DNA of 64,000 nt. Origin: Dromiciops gliroides (Eukaryota > Chordata > Mammalia > Microbiotheria > Microbiotheriidae). Every line of letters starts with the position of its first letter. Position 1 is the stretch's first letter. Position numbers and translations under genes: made by a program. The DNA lies in contig NC_057864.1 in NCBI RefSeq assembly GCF_019393635.1, positions 88,922,382 through 88,986,381 on the forward strand, read 5' to 3'. Of this stretch, positions 33,931-45,440 are shown piece by piece. The notes under the pieces were generated by a model that worked only from the letters and a program-made list of their open reading frames with translations, was not told the DNA's origin and did not search any database.

Positions 33931-34374
33931 CAAGCTTTTTAATCAGTGTTAGTGATGTATGTCTGCCATATACTTTGGTGCATCCATAAAGTTGTCTGAC
34001 AGGTAGAAGGAAGAAATACTACAGTCACCTAGGGAAACATATCCCTCTCACACAGTGATCCAAAATGGAGCTGGCTGTCAAACTAAGGCATGTGTGCCTG
34101 GGGTATTCCTTCCTCTCATGTAAGATGAACAGTAGGGTAAATTAAAAAAAAAAAACCCAGGAAGTTATAACTACATAAGAAGAAGGAAAGTAAACAATAA
34201 AATTAGAAATCACGCAATTGAAAAGAGCCTTAATGAGGTGGTGACTCCTTTAGCTTCTTGGATTTATTATCATATAAGGGTTTATTTGCATATTAGAACA
34301 GTGCCTATGAACCAAAGAACTCTGGGGCCTCTAAAACTATAGCATTTTGGAAGCTTTTATTTCCTTTTTGCTTA

Positions 34375-34565
34375 GAATCATAGATTTAGAGAAATAAGAT
34401 TATCTAGTAGTCATCTAGTCCAGCCTACTTGTTTTACAGATCAGGAAAACGGCCCAAAGAATAATGAAGTGATTTGTTCAAAGTCACACATCTTATAAAT
34501 GGCAAAACTGGGATTCAAACCCAGTTCCTGTGACTTCAAATCCATCATTCTCCCCATATCACCGG
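34375..34565 (-). mobile_element. MIR-like SINE remnant, antisense
   Basis: AATCATAGATTTAGAGAAAT, AGTCATCTAGTCCAGCC, TTTTACAGATCAGGAAAACG, GTTCAAAGTCACACATC and ATTCAAACCCAGTTCCTG in order. Confidence 0.6.
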
Positions 34566-34995
34566 ATTCCTTGTGTTCATCAGTATTATTCTTATAAAAC
34601 CCATGTTGGCTCATGTTTGTACTTCCAAGGAGAAGAAGGATCCTGTGTTGGATGTTGTTTGTCTGTGTTTCCTGGTGGAGGATTGGGAGAAACCTGGAAA
34701 GTTGGGCCCATTCAGTCAAGGGAAGGGGAAATTGATGAGAAACAACCCCTGACTTAGGCTGATTTTCCTTATTTCTGAGGGTACAACTTTGAAGTAACCC
34801 ATTGTCCCTAATATATCAGGGAAAAAGCTGGTATGCTCATACTTACGGAATAATAAAATATTAAAATCAGCAGGTAATTCAAAGATTGCTTAGTCCAACC
34901 TGTATCTGAAAAGAAATGCTCTCTTTAGCATCTGTGGCAAATGGTCTTTGTGCCTTTTCTTAAATGTTTCCTGAGGTGATTGCTTCTATTTTTTT

Positions 34996-35137
34996 TTTTT
35001 TTGTGGGGCAATGGAGGGTTAAGTGACTTGCCCAGGGTCACACAGCTAGTGTCAAGTGTCTGAGGCTGGATTTGAACTCAGGTCCTCCCGAATGCAAGGC
35101 CAGTGCTTTATCCACTGTGCCACCTAGCTGCCCCCCA
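34996..35137 (-). mobile_element. WSINE1-type SINE inside the L3
   Basis: Antisense, GGGGCAATGGAGG variant, missing AAGTGT in one repeat of the middle. Duplication ATTGCTTCTATTTTTTT versus ATTCCTTCTATTTTTTT flanks it, with one mismatch. Confidence 0.85.
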
Positions 35138-35542
35138 TTCCTTCTATTTTTTTGGATAGCTTGCATCATTAGAAAGTTTTTCCTTATATCAAACTAAACT
35201 CTAACTGACATTTTAACCTATGGCTCCTTGATTACCTTCTGAAGCCTAAATTGATTTCTCTTCTCAGAGGACAGACTTTCAAGTACTTGGAGAAGCCTAT
35301 CATGTCTCCCATAATTTTCCTCTTCTATAAGCAAAACAAACTGCATTTTGCCAGCTGATTCTTATATGGCATAATTTCCAGTTCTTTCCCTCTCTAGATT
35401 GCCTTTCTCTGGGCCTGCTCCAGTTTGTCAATGTATTTCATTAAATAATGGTGCCAAGAATTGAATACAGTATTCAGCTGTGATCTGACCAGGTAGGGTA
35501 CAATGGGATTATCACTCTTTTTCTTTTAGACAATATATTTCT

Positions 35543-35700
35543 TTTCTTTTCTTTTTTTTTTTTGCGGGGCAATGAGGGTTAAGTGACTTGCCCAGAGTCA
35601 CACAGCTAGTAACTGTCAAGTGTCTGAGGCTGGATTTGAATTCAGGTCCTCCTGAATCCAGGGCCAGTGCTCTATCCACTGTGCCACCTAGCTGCCCCCA
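35543..35700 (-). mobile_element. WSINE1-type SINE inside the L3
   Basis: Antisense, GCGGGGCAATGAGGG variant with a T/C-rich tail. Duplication AATATATTTCT at 35532-35542 and 35701-35711. Confidence 0.88.
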
Positions 35701-35905
35701 AATATATTTCTATGAATGTAGCTACTGTATCATACCTTTGACTCACATGAAAGTCCATTAAAATACTGAGATTTTTTTACACAAATTATTGTCTACCCAT
35801 ATTTCCTACAATCTATATAGCTGATTTAAAAGATCCATTTGTATGGTTTTGCATTTATCCTTATTTATTTTAATCTTATTTCATTTGACCTATCATCTAA
35901 GCCTA

Positions 35906-36539
35906 ATTGACATTTAAAAATAAAGTCAGCATAAAACATTTAATTGCAATAATTAAACTTGAAATTTACATGTGCTAGAGGAAGAGTGGGTGGTGACAAT
36001 TTCTCTTTCTAAATCATAACACAGGACAACAAAAAGGGATGGGGATGAGGAGAGAAGGGAGGTGGGTTGTGGGGGAGGGTATGTTAGTAATAGAGGAGGT
36101 GGACATCAAAAACAAGAGATATTCAAGCTATGATGACTAGCATCAGGTTTTTTGTGTTTTTTTTTTCTTAAGAGAAAATGTAACAATTTATTGAGGTGAT
36201 GACTAGGTTTTCATTGTGTTGAAAATTTCTACAAACAGCTGCTTTGACTTATCCATCAGTTCAAGCTCTTATAGTTTAAGTAGTTGTGGAGTTTGGGCTA
36301 TTAGAGCGTTTTTTTTTTTTAATTCTTCCAACCCCATTAGAAAACCATGATATGAGAAAAAAATCAGTCATCTGGAGAGTAGGTTTAAATTTCCCCAAGT
36401 TGTCCTGTTGATAAGACACCAAGTAGTGCTTCAAAAATATTTGCTTTTACAAGGCAGAGGGGATTATGGGGGTGTGGAGGTGACAAAAAAGGTTGAATGC
36501 AGTGATGTGCCGGTAATTGCCTAACAACCAGATCTCTGA
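35906..36539. other. Unassigned part of the DNA that splits the L3
   Basis: G-rich purine tract near 36035-36105, T runs, no element recognised. Confidence 0.4.
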
Positions 36540-36760
36540 ACAAAATGTATGCATGACACTTTTAAGTTTAATCTATATTATTAATCTACACTTTCTCCCC
36601 TTTCTTCAGTCTTGACAATAAAATCAAGCCATGATATATTATGCATATGTATATGCCTACATTTTCAATTTCTGAGGCATAAATACTTTAACTGAAAACT
36701 TAACAATTGGCTTGAGCCAGCACAAGCTGATATCAGCACACCTCTGGTTGGGTGGTTGAA
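36540..36760 (+). repeat. Unclassified interspersed repeat, copy B
   Basis: Pairs with 33270-33470 (CACTTTTAAGTTTAATCTAT, AGTCTTGACAATAAAATC, CAATTTCTGAGGCATAAATA). It extends farther on both sides, with ATGTGCCGGTAATTGCC upstream and TTGGCTTGAGCCAGCACAAG downstream. Confidence 0.5.
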
Positions 36761-37379
36761 GCACCTTCACCTTCATCACCTTTATTTTAGACAGTGACTG
36801 ATATAGCTCCAATAATATCATTCATCAGAAGACATGTCAGCCCTCAACAGCCCCTCCTATGGCTTTACTACAGTAGAAAAATTTTAAAAAATGATTGATA
36901 GATACATTTCATCCAAAAAATTTAAAGGGACAAATATTTTCTTTGTTCAAATGATTTCTTTCCTATCTTCAATCTATACCTCAAAAAACAAAAGCAAAAA
37001 AAAAAAGAGAATGGTTTGACAAGTTGAGGCTTACCAAATATTCTTTAGAGACAGAACACTTAGAAGAGTGAAAAGTTGTAAAGAAAGCCAAATCTAATAA
37101 TTTAATTGGCATATATGGGTGTAATATTCCACAATGAGAACAGCAGAATATTGAGGAAATATTCCATAAAAATTCAAGTATATTCTTCTTGAAGCAAGAT
37201 TCTCGATTCTCCCATGTGTTCAAGAACAAGGAACTAGATGGAAAAATCATTTCCATTATTCCAATTTTATAAGCTCCCCATCAAATATGAGAATAGCATT
37301 TGGTGCATTAATGCCTGGGTAGCCAGAGAAGCCACACACACGGTTTGAAGAGATGGTCATTTTTTGCTTTCTGACATAC
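36761..37379. other. Unassigned sequence
   Basis: AT-rich. The minus frame at 36981-37256 has no recognised domain. Confidence 0.4.
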
Positions 37380-38162
37380 TGTGGTGGGTAAAGTCTGAAA
37401 TGATTGAGGAAACAAAGGTTTGAGCTTCTGAGCATATTGATTTATTAAGCAATGCATGCCAACTGCATAACAAATTGGGATCAGGCCTTCCTCAGCTTGG
37501 CACTAGACACTGAATACAAGGGGAGACAGATTTTATGCATTAAAATCAAATAATTAACAGGATAAACCAGATTTCTAATTGGAGGAAAGATTAGGGATTC
37601 TTTGAATTGGGAGGGGAATGAGTGAGTTTTGAGAGTTGGGGGGAGGGGCAGAATAAACAGGTGCAATGCCCTGAAATCAGAAAAAAGGTGTCCCACTCCC
37701 TCCAAGTGAATGTATTCAATCATAGGAATATGGAAACAGTAAATGATTGGCCAGTATGGGGCCAGTTTTCAGGTAAAACATATGGGTTGCTTGAGATGTA
37801 GAATTGTGAGAAAATTCCTTGCATCAATCTTCAGATCTGACTGGGTTTTTGGTCAGTATAACCTATGTTCTTAGTTAAAGGTCACTAAGCAACACTTAGA
37901 GCTGGTCCAGCTTCCCAGCCATGCAGGGCTATCTTCAAACAATGCAATAGTTTTTTTTCGCAGTTCCCATAATTGAATAATTCTTTCTTACAAGACAGAA
38001 ATTAGACTATACCCATAATCAAATATAAAGGGAACTGAGCTAGCTTCAGAACTGAGTCACAATATGGTGTCAGCGTGGTTTATATGATTTCCACAATTTC
38101 CTCAGTACTCATGTGGACAATTCCTTCTCAGCCTAGAATTGCCTCCCTGCTTTCCCACAACA
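37380..38162. mobile_element. Possible solo LTR
   Basis: Begins TGTGGTGGGTAAAG and ends CTTTCCCACAACA, an imperfect terminal inverted repeat with TG/CA ends, as in LTRs. The body includes CTTCCTCAGCTTGGCACTAG. No target duplication was found and no internal viral genes are present, so this is tentative. Confidence 0.35.
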
Positions 38163-38431
38163 AATTTGAAGGGCTTTAAGTCTGGTAAGGAAAGAATCAA
38201 ACTTTTCCCCATCTTCTAACATCCTGGTGTAGTTTATAGCTCAGACTTGTCTGAGATGTGCCCATCTTTATCTCAGAGGGATGTGGCCTCCACCTATATT
38301 TCCTTCATGTGTATAGACTGCCTCAGGTTCCCTGCTTGGGCTCAGGAGTGGACTGGCACAAGGTACAAGGCTCAAGTTGAGTTGAGGATTGAAAAAGTTG
38401 GGTCTAAGAATGGTCAGATTATCCATCCTCT

Positions 38432-38466
38432 GGGATGGGTGGGATGGGTGGGATGGGTGGGGTGGA
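38432..38466 (+). repeat. GGGATGGGTG tandem repeat, G-quadruplex-prone
   Basis: More than three tandem 10-bp units give seven GGG tracts separated by only 1-2 bases, a strong intramolecular G-quadruplex motif on the plus strand. Confidence 0.85.
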
Positions 38467-38494
38467 GATGAATGAACTGGCCTACACATATCAG

Positions 38495-38560
38495 ACAATT
38501 AATAAATGTTGATTCAATACCTACTATATGCTTAATACACAGGCATTGTGTTAAACCCAG
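38495..38560 (-). mobile_element. L2 3' end fragment, antisense
   Basis: AATAAATGTTGATTCAATAC, CTACTATATGCTTAATACAC, then GGCATTGTGTTAAAC. Confidence 0.45.
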
Positions 38561-40210
38561 GCAGCCTTTTCTCATTTCCTGTATGATATTTTGGATTCTA
38601 ACTCTGTTGTTCAATATATTAGCTAACTCCCAAGTACTGAGTCATTTAAAAATCTAATAAGAATACCACCTACACCTTTATCAAGTTATTCACAAAAATA
38701 TTGAATGTAGTAGGGTCAAAGACAGATCTCTTGAGTACTCCATTAGATATCTATCTTTGGGATTACATTGATTTCATTAATCACTACTCTTTAGGCCTGG
38801 TTATTCAACTAATTCCTGATTCACTTAACTATGTTATCATTTAGTTTGTAGTTCTTCATTTCTCCAAGGACAAGAGAGGCTTTGTCAAGTGCCTTACTGA
38901 AATCTGAGTTTATGAGGCCTACAGCATTTCCCTCATCTGTCACTCTAGTGGTCTTTTCTATAAAAGAAATGAGGTTAGTTTTGCAAGACTTGTTCTCATT
39001 CATCTTCTACTAGTAATTAGTGATCATAGTTTCTTAAATAACTTTCAGAATTTCGTCAGGAATCAAAGTTTAGCTTAGTGGATTGTAGTTTGAAGAATCC
39101 ACCCTCTTCCTTTATTTCGAAAACAGGACAATATACCTTGCCTTCTTCCTCCTAAGGTCTGAGATAGTTCTATACTCTGAACCTTTTCAGAGATCAGCAG
39201 CAGTGCATAGCAGTCACATTCATCCATCCTTTTAGTCCTTGGGCAGCTCATTCAGGCCTGTTTACTTGAACTCATTGTAGATAGTTCTGTGCTCCCAAAA
39301 TATTTCTTCATTTATCTTGGGTTTTAGCTCCCTGTTCACCATTTTGGTTTTATTCTTTCAGTTTGAAGATTGCTCCTCTGAATAGTGAATACAAAAACAA
39401 AGTAAAAGTTGGGTAGTTCATCTTTTCTCCACATTACATTTTAATTATTCTATAACTCATTCCTTATTTGATCTTTGTTTTGCTCCCAACATAGCTCAAA
39501 AACCTCATTTAGTTGGTTCTGAGAGTCGGCACTCCTGACATTATTCTTTCAGGATTGTGCCAAACTCATATTCTGTTAACCATCAATGGTTCCTTCTACT
39601 TTACTTATCTTTTTAACATCTAAGACGGGTAGTCAATTGCCTGTGCATCAACCTTGGTCCTTTTAGTCAGCTCCCCTTTTTCTTTTTCACTGGAATTTTT
39701 TGTATTTATGTCACCATAATTTCATTCTTGAAACTATCCTTTCCTTCTTGGTCTTAATTACATTTTTTTTTCTTTTTTTTGGTGAGGCAATTGGGGTTAA
39801 GTGACTTGCCCAGGGTCACACAGCTAGTAAGTGTCAAGTGTCCAAGTGTCTGAGGCTGGATTTGAACTCAGGTACTCCTGACTCCAGGGCTGTTTCTCTA
39901 TCCACTGCGCCACCTAGCTGCCCCCTTAATTACTTTTTAGAATTTAAGAAGTCAGGAATTTATCAGTCACTCTGCTTCTAACAGAAAAGAACTTCAGCAT
40001 GTCTCTTGATATTCGAAGGTTCTCTTCAATATTTTATTCAGTGTCCAGGTGGAGTTTCTGGTCTCTTTCCTGAACTCATTCATTTTTTCCTTCTGGATTG
40101 ATGGCTTCTAGCATGTTCTCATCACAATATCACTTCGGTTTCTCCCTCCAATGATTGTCACTTACATATTCTTTACTTTGTTTTCTTCATCTGGTTCAGG
40201 GATTTCTTTG
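38561..40210 (-). mobile_element. L3/CR1 LINE, antisense, RT-containing upstream part
   Basis: Continues the LINE interrupted at 35905. The minus frame 38821-39003 encodes NKSCKTNLISF, DEGNAV and DFSKALDKAS, the conserved CR1 reverse-transcriptase block (KSCLTNLI, VDEGxAVDV, LDFSKAFDTVS). Later parts (TTTCGTCAGGAATCAAAGTT, TTCCTCCTAAGGTCTGAGAT) follow the expected order to about 40210. Frames are broken. The end near 40210 is approximate. Confidence 0.8.
39768..39924 (-). mobile_element. WSINE1-type SINE inside the L3
   Basis: Antisense, GTGAGGCAATTGGGG variant, with an internal duplication that repeats CAAGTGTC. Duplication CTTAATTACATTTTT versus CTTAATTACTTTTTA starts at 39753 and 39925. 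Confidence 0.87.
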
Positions 40211-40499
40211 TATGAATATATCTTGTTGATATACATACAACCCTAACACTTTTAAAATCTAACTTAATTTTGGAGTTATAGTTTTGAAAAATTATACTCT
40301 TCTACTCCTGTGTTACTCTCATCTGTGGCCCCAAGAAGCTGTAGCATGCACAGCAACCACACTCTGATAAAACTTTCTCAGGAGATGGGCTAAACCAGGT
40401 TGGGAGTAACTGACAGGCCTGAAACCTGTCAGTGAGTTAGGGCAATATCTACACCAAATATGTGAAGACTCCCCTTGGTAAAACAGGCAGATGAGAACA

Positions 40500-40736
40500 C
40501 TTTTTTTTTTTTTTTACAGCAGCCATGAAGGCAGCTGGAGTAGGCACTGTGGTGCACTTAGAGCTTGGTCAGACATGAAAGATGGCAAAGTCATCTACTG
40601 CATCCTGGGTCAGTCTTATCACTGTACTTTGATGACTTTGTGCAATTCAGCTTCACTTAAATCCAACTCCCACATGAGTTAAGACATCTACCTATGATAA
40701 CGTGTTTCTTCAAAAACCAAAGGATGGATAACAACA
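40500..40736 (+). mobile_element. RTE-tailed SINE, 5'-incomplete, sense
   Basis: CAATTCAGCTTCACTTAAAT, ATCCAACTCCCACATGAG, then AAAGGATGGATAACAACAGC resembles the RTE tail at 16855-17030. A T15 run precedes it. Confidence 0.6.
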
Positions 40737-41066
40737 GCCCAGAAGACAATGGTCTAGATGTGGTTGATTAGAATGGAGTATAGAAGGACTATTGTTTTTC
40801 TCATTCTATACCTCATGACTTAATGTAACCTAAGCTGGCATTAGTTTTCTTGGTTGCCATATCACTATTGACTTATAATGACATTCTAATCCACTAAAAT
40901 GTTTAGATTATTTTTATAGGAACTGTCATTTTGGCATTCCTTCCCATACTATACTTGTCAAACTAATTTTATGAATCCAAGAGACTTTAGATATATTATT
41001 ATTAAGTTCATTGTGCTATATTTGTCCCATAATTTTACCCTATTTGGATACTGTATTTTGTGAATT
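40737..41066 (-). mobile_element. L3/CR1 LINE fragment, antisense
   Basis: GTCTAGATGTGGTTGATTAG, then TTGGTTGCCATATCACTATT and ATTCTAATCCACTAAAATG correspond to the part of L3 also present at about 35480-35800. It is therefore a second copy of that LINE, not a continuation of the split element. Confidence 0.65.
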
Positions 41067-41080
41067 AATAATACTCTCTA

Positions 41081-41247
41081 TGGGGCAGCTAGGTGGTGCA
41101 GTGGATAGAGCACTGGTCCTGGATTCAGGAGTACCTGAGTTCAAATCTGGCCTCAGACACTTAACACTTACTAGCCGTGTGACCCTGGGCAAGTCACTTA
41201 ACCCCAATTGCCTCACTAAAAAAAAAAAACAAAACCCAAACCCAAAC
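41081..41247 (+). mobile_element. WSINE1-type SINE
   Basis: Sense copy, near consensus, with a tail of A run plus CAAAACCCAAACCCAAAC. Exact 14-bp target duplication AATAATACTCTCTA at 41067-41080 and 41248-41261. Confidence 0.93.
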
Positions 41248-41355
41248 AATAATACTCTCTACGGATATTTTTCTTTCTGAATCATATCTGCTACTTTTCA
41301 CAGTATTTAGTTCAATACATGTATATTGATAATTTTCTTCTTGATCTCCACTTTT

Positions 41356-41499
41356 TTTTTTTTTAGTGAGGCAATTGGGGCTAAGTGACTTGCCCAGGGT
41401 CACACGGCTAGTACGTGTTAAGAGTCTGAGGCCGGATTTGAACTCAGGTACTCCTGAATCCAGGGCTGGTGCTTTACCACTGCACCATCTAGCTGCCCC
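41356..41499 (-). mobile_element. WSINE1-type SINE
   Basis: Antisense, GTGAGGCAATTGGGG variant, flanked by TCCACTTT (41347 and 41500). Lies about 95 bp from the oppositely oriented copy at 41081, so the two form an inverted pair. Confidence 0.88.
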
Positions 41500-41819
41500 T
41501 CCACTTTCGTTTTAATGTCCTTTTGTTAAAATTTATAATTCTCTAAACATACACTCACATTTACCAGTCCTTATTAGTTATACTTCATCCATGACCAAGA
41601 GTCTTGCATTCTTGTTTTAAAAATCAAAATATCAGTAAATAAAGAAAAGAAATAACCTTTTGATAAAATGATAAAGAAATAGTTTAAATAAATTGCAGGT
41701 TTTATTGGCTTCTATTCCTATATGATCTTGTTTTTTCCTACAGAATACTACTTTAAAATAACTTTTAAAATTATAGTAAAATTTATTTTTTAAATAAGTG
41801 TAAATGCAATTAAATCCAA

Positions 41820-41965
41820 CAAACATTTATTAAGTACCTGTTGTGTGTAGAGCACTTTGCAAGGTGCTCAAGGAGATACAAATTGTAGATAAGATATTTG
41901 TCCCTATCCTGATGAAACTTGCTACTTAGTAGGGATGTATGGCATATATACAAATGACTATAATA
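41820..41965 (-). mobile_element. L2 3' fragment, antisense
   Basis: AAACATTTATTAAGTACCTG, AGCACTTTGCAAGGTGCTC, then a CAAATGACTATAATACAAG block. Confidence 0.55.
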
Positions 41966-41984
41966 CAAGACAATATTTAGAATA

Positions 41985-42095
41985 TAAGCTCCTAAAGAGC
42001 AAGGACTGTCTTTTGCCTTTATTTGTATCCTCAGGACTTAGAACAGTGCTGGCACATAGTAGGTTCTTAATAAATATTAGTTGACTGACTGTATA
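41985..42095 (+). mobile_element. L2 3' end, sense
   Basis: ATATAAGCTCCTAAAGAGCA, ACAGTGCTGGCACATAGTAG, AATAAATATTAGTTGACTGA. Confidence 0.7.
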
Positions 42096-43715
42096 GGAGA
42101 GATGCAAAGAGAACTCTAATTTAATTTCTGTTGTTTACCCAAGTCAAACAAGACTTTCAATTTAACTGGTATATGTAAACTTAGCTGAAAATGGTGTGAT
42201 AAATTAAAATGATTATCGAATTATCTTTTCTTAAAATTATACAATAATTTATATTTAAATTAGGGAAATTTTGTAGTTAATTCTTCCTTTTACTTTATAC
42301 ATTGCAGTGAATTTAGTTTAAATCCTGTTATCCGAAGGGTATTGGAGCCTCTATACATTATTCATTTGCTAAGATTCAGCTCTTGTGAGCTGTATTCCCT
42401 TAAACAGAACGGATTGAATAAAATGGTTTCATTTTGCCAAGGCATTCATAAATGTCCCTTTGCCACACTTCCACAACTCATTTGGGTGTCTGTTAGTTTA
42501 AGGAGCACTAATTTCCTGTTATCAGGGTATCTCTTCTAATAGTTCCCCTGGCTAGAACAACTGAGGAGTGAGCTTGTTGTCATTTGGATCATTACACTGA
42601 ATTCAATAGTGAGAAAAAAATTAGGAATTAATCTTTGGAGGTTTCAGCAACTCTTGAATCTTCATATTAAAATCAGTCTTTCCTTTCACACTTCTTAGTT
42701 TTTTTGTTTTGTTTTTTTAAATTTTTTGGTCTCAGCCTTTGCTGGAGAAGAAATTGCTTTCATTTTGGTATCACTTCTTTCATTATACACACATCCGAAG
42801 ACATTTGCTTAATCTCTGGTGCATCTACTCTTGGTCATATGCCTATGTTATTATTGAAATATCTGTACCATAGCAAGTACCATTCTGCAGAAAGGGTTTG
42901 CCTGTATAGGCTTAATCTGGTTGGTGCTTTTTTTCCCCCTTGCATGCATGTATATACACAGATGCTCAGCTTATAATCATGTCTGCTATTTTCATGTAAG
43001 ACTTCAAACTTAATTGCCTTTAATCTATGGAAAGAGAAATTCAGTTCCTGAAAGATGGTTTCACCCCCTAAAAAGGTTTGTTTTTGTCTGATCAGTTTTT
43101 CCTAGTTTAGTACTTTCTTTGGGCTTTCATGGGCTCATGGTTCCATGTTATCTTTCATAGGATTACCTCTTTTGATTCATTGTGACTTCCAGATGTCATT
43201 CCCAGCTACATCTAAATGTATAAGCAATAGAATTATGGGTTAGTGAAATTCAAAACTGAAGGAATTAGAAAAATTCAAAGCAGAAATAACAACTTGAAAG
43301 GCATTAACATGATCTCATAATTTAACTGAAAAAGTACAAAACACTGAAGAAGTATAGATAGCCCTTTAGACAGTGAAACTGACTACTCTGATGAGTGAGT
43401 ACCAGTGGTGGGGAAGAAAGACCCTTTAGGCTACACTTTCATCTTCACTATTAATATGTGATTCGGGTTGAATTTACAGATAATTATTTTACTGTAGAAT
43501 TACTTTGAATTAACCAGGTTCCAGGAGATTAAGTTTGGTCCCAATAGGAAGAATGGAAATGTTACTTACATCTATTTTTCTACTTTTTCAGGAACTGATA
43601 ACAAATCAAGGTGATTTTACTATACTATTCTAGTGCTTTGATATTGAAATGGATCTTTTATATTACTGATGCAGGTACTCCTTTCATCAGTGTAAATCAC
43701 AGACCATCCTCTGGG
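42096..43715. other. Unassigned sequence, about 1.6 kb
   Basis: No repeat or exon recognised. The frame 42704-42976 (90 codons) has no known domain, sits in a T-rich region and is probably chance. Confidence 0.4.
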
Positions 43716-43734
43716 CTCTTGTCCATGTCCTTTT

Positions 43735-43902
43735 TATTTTTATTTTTATTTATTTTTAATTTTTTTTAGTGAGGCAATTGGGGTTAAGTGACTTGCCCAG
43801 GGTTACACAGCTAGTAAGTGTTAGGTGTCTGAGGCTGGATTTGAACCCAGGTACTCCTGACTCCAGGGCCGGTGCTCTATCCACTGCACCACCTAGCTGC
43901 CC
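43735..43902 (-). mobile_element. WSINE1-type SINE
   Basis: Antisense, GTGAGGCAATTGGGG variant with a (TTTTA)n-like tail. Duplication TGTCCATGTCCTTTT at 43720-43734 and 43903-43917. Confidence 0.92.
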
Positions 43903-43917
43903 TGTCCATGTCCTTTT

Positions 43918-44537
43918 AAATGTGCCACAGAATGCCCCTCCAGCCAGTTGGTGGGCCCACTTCTAGATCTTATATTGCATGCATAACAATAGTACAGGAG
44001 ACTTTCAGTAATGGTTATACTTTGTTCTTGTTATGTCACAAGCTCATCTATTTTTTCTGGTTGCACATTTCTTGATCACATACTTTATTCAACTCCTCCT
44101 ATGGAATTCTTTATATATAATGTATTGCAGACTACCCACATTTTTTACCTCTCCATTGCGCTTTGAGTGATACTAAACTCAATCCTTCAGAGACTGTAGC
44201 ATTCTGTAAGTTGCAGCCATATGACATTACTGAAAGAATACTGATAATAAATAGTCTCAAACTAGTAAGCTTGAAAAGGCCTTTTTGTTTCAGGGAGAAG
44301 CTTGGGGCCATTAAAAACAATGTTCAGTTTCGTAAAGGCAATCTAGTCTGTTCACCTACTGTTACATTCTGGGGTTAACTTATTGTCTACTTGTAGTGTT
44401 TGTGTAACATATATATATACTAATGGATGAGCTCTATAGGTTGTCTATTCATGTGATAGTCTATACAGTTCTTCATCCACTTGATTTTTACTATGTGGAT
44501 TGTTAGGATAAACTCTTTTTAATGATTGTGGTGTCTG
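43918..44537. other. Unassigned sequence
   Basis: Frames on both strands near 44132-44378 mirror each other and have no recognised domain. Confidence 0.4.
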
Positions 44538-44550
44538 TTTAGGAGGTCTT

Positions 44551-44700
44551 TTTTTTTTAAAGGGAGGGAAATGAGGGTTAAGTGACTTGCCTAAGGTCAC
44601 ATAGCTAGCACGTGTCAAGTGTCAGAGACTGGATTTGAACTCAGGTCCTCCTGAATCCAGGGCTGGTGCTTTATCCATTGTGCCACCTAGCTGCCCCCTA
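44551..44700 (-). mobile_element. WSINE1-type SINE
   Basis: Antisense, GGAAATGAGGG variant. Duplication TTTAGGAGGTCTT at 44538-44550 and 44701-44713. Confidence 0.9.
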
Positions 44701-44713
44701 TTTAGGAGGTCTT

Positions 44714-45240
44714 AATGCAAGTTTTGAGGTCTTAATACAAACAGAAAAATGCCATTCACAAACATTAGCATTTGGTAGATTTTACTACCCATAGAGGATG
44801 ACTAAATCTATGCCGTCCTACAATAAATATAATTAATAGCTGTATAGTATTTCCTACTCAAAATTTTTTTTGCAATTCCACTAATTCTCCCACTTACTTC
44901 ATTAGATCATCACACAAGAAAAAAATTAATTAGATAATTAAAAATGTAAAAAGACAGTATTTGTTAAGAGCAAATGTTCAACAGGCTAATGTCAAATATT
45001 AGCATAGTAGTTGTAAACCAAAATAACTACTCAAGGTGTGAATGGAAGTTTGATTTTTAATATTATGTTTTTCCTTTTGACTTGGTAAATTGTACTGTTC
45101 GCACTCCAAGGAGCAGGGGGAGGTTTGTTTGTATTTTAGTTTATGTCAACTGTTATTTCTTGAACATTAAGTATAGTATGCTCTTGTGGGTTAAAGACTG
45201 AACACAGCCAATGTCAGAAAGACAAGAAGAATAATTGCTC
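44714..45240. other. Unassigned sequence
   Basis: AT-rich. Nothing recognised. Confidence 0.4.
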
Positions 45241-45440
45241 ACATTTATATAACCCTCTTGTTTAAAATGTACTTTTCTTTTTAGAATCAAGAGGTAAGTA
45301 GTGGACGTGTCATTATTTCCATTTGCAGAAGAGGAAACTAAAGTTAACTAAAGTTAAAGTTGTCCTTACCTTACAGCTGGTAACTAGCATAATCAGGTCT
45401 TAAACTCAGGTGTACTTGCTTCCATTGTTCCTTATAGTGT
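45241..45440 (-). mobile_element. MIR-like SINE, antisense
   Basis: ACATTTATATAACCCTCTTG, CATTATTTCCATTTGCAGAA, GAGGAAACTAAAG, then a tRNA-like TTAAACTCAGGTGTACTTGC. Confidence 0.55.

Larger units (their letters stand above)
34850..35905 (-). mobile_element. L3/CR1 LINE, antisense, 3' part of a split element
   Basis: Follows the antisense CR1/L3 order from its 3' end: TTAGTCCAACCTGTATCTG, GAAAGTTTTTCCTTATATC, CAAGTACTTGGAGAAGCCTA, ATCATGTCTCCCATAATTTT, TCCAGTTTGTCAATGTATTT, GATCTGACCAGGTAGGGTAC, TTTTGCATTTATCCTTATTT. WSINEs at 34996 and 35543 are inserted. The next part of the same LINE is found at 38560. Confidence 0.8.

Noticed and set aside
43592..43610. Nineteen-base splice-like segment after TTTTTCAG
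   Set aside because: The donor GTGATT is poor and the segment too short to judge.
45285..45293. Nine-base microexon-like segment (TTTTTAG, AATCAAGAG, GTAAGTAG)
   Set aside because: It lies inside an antisense MIR-like SINE, whose consensus naturally gives GAGGTAAGTAGT here. The pair is most likely chance.
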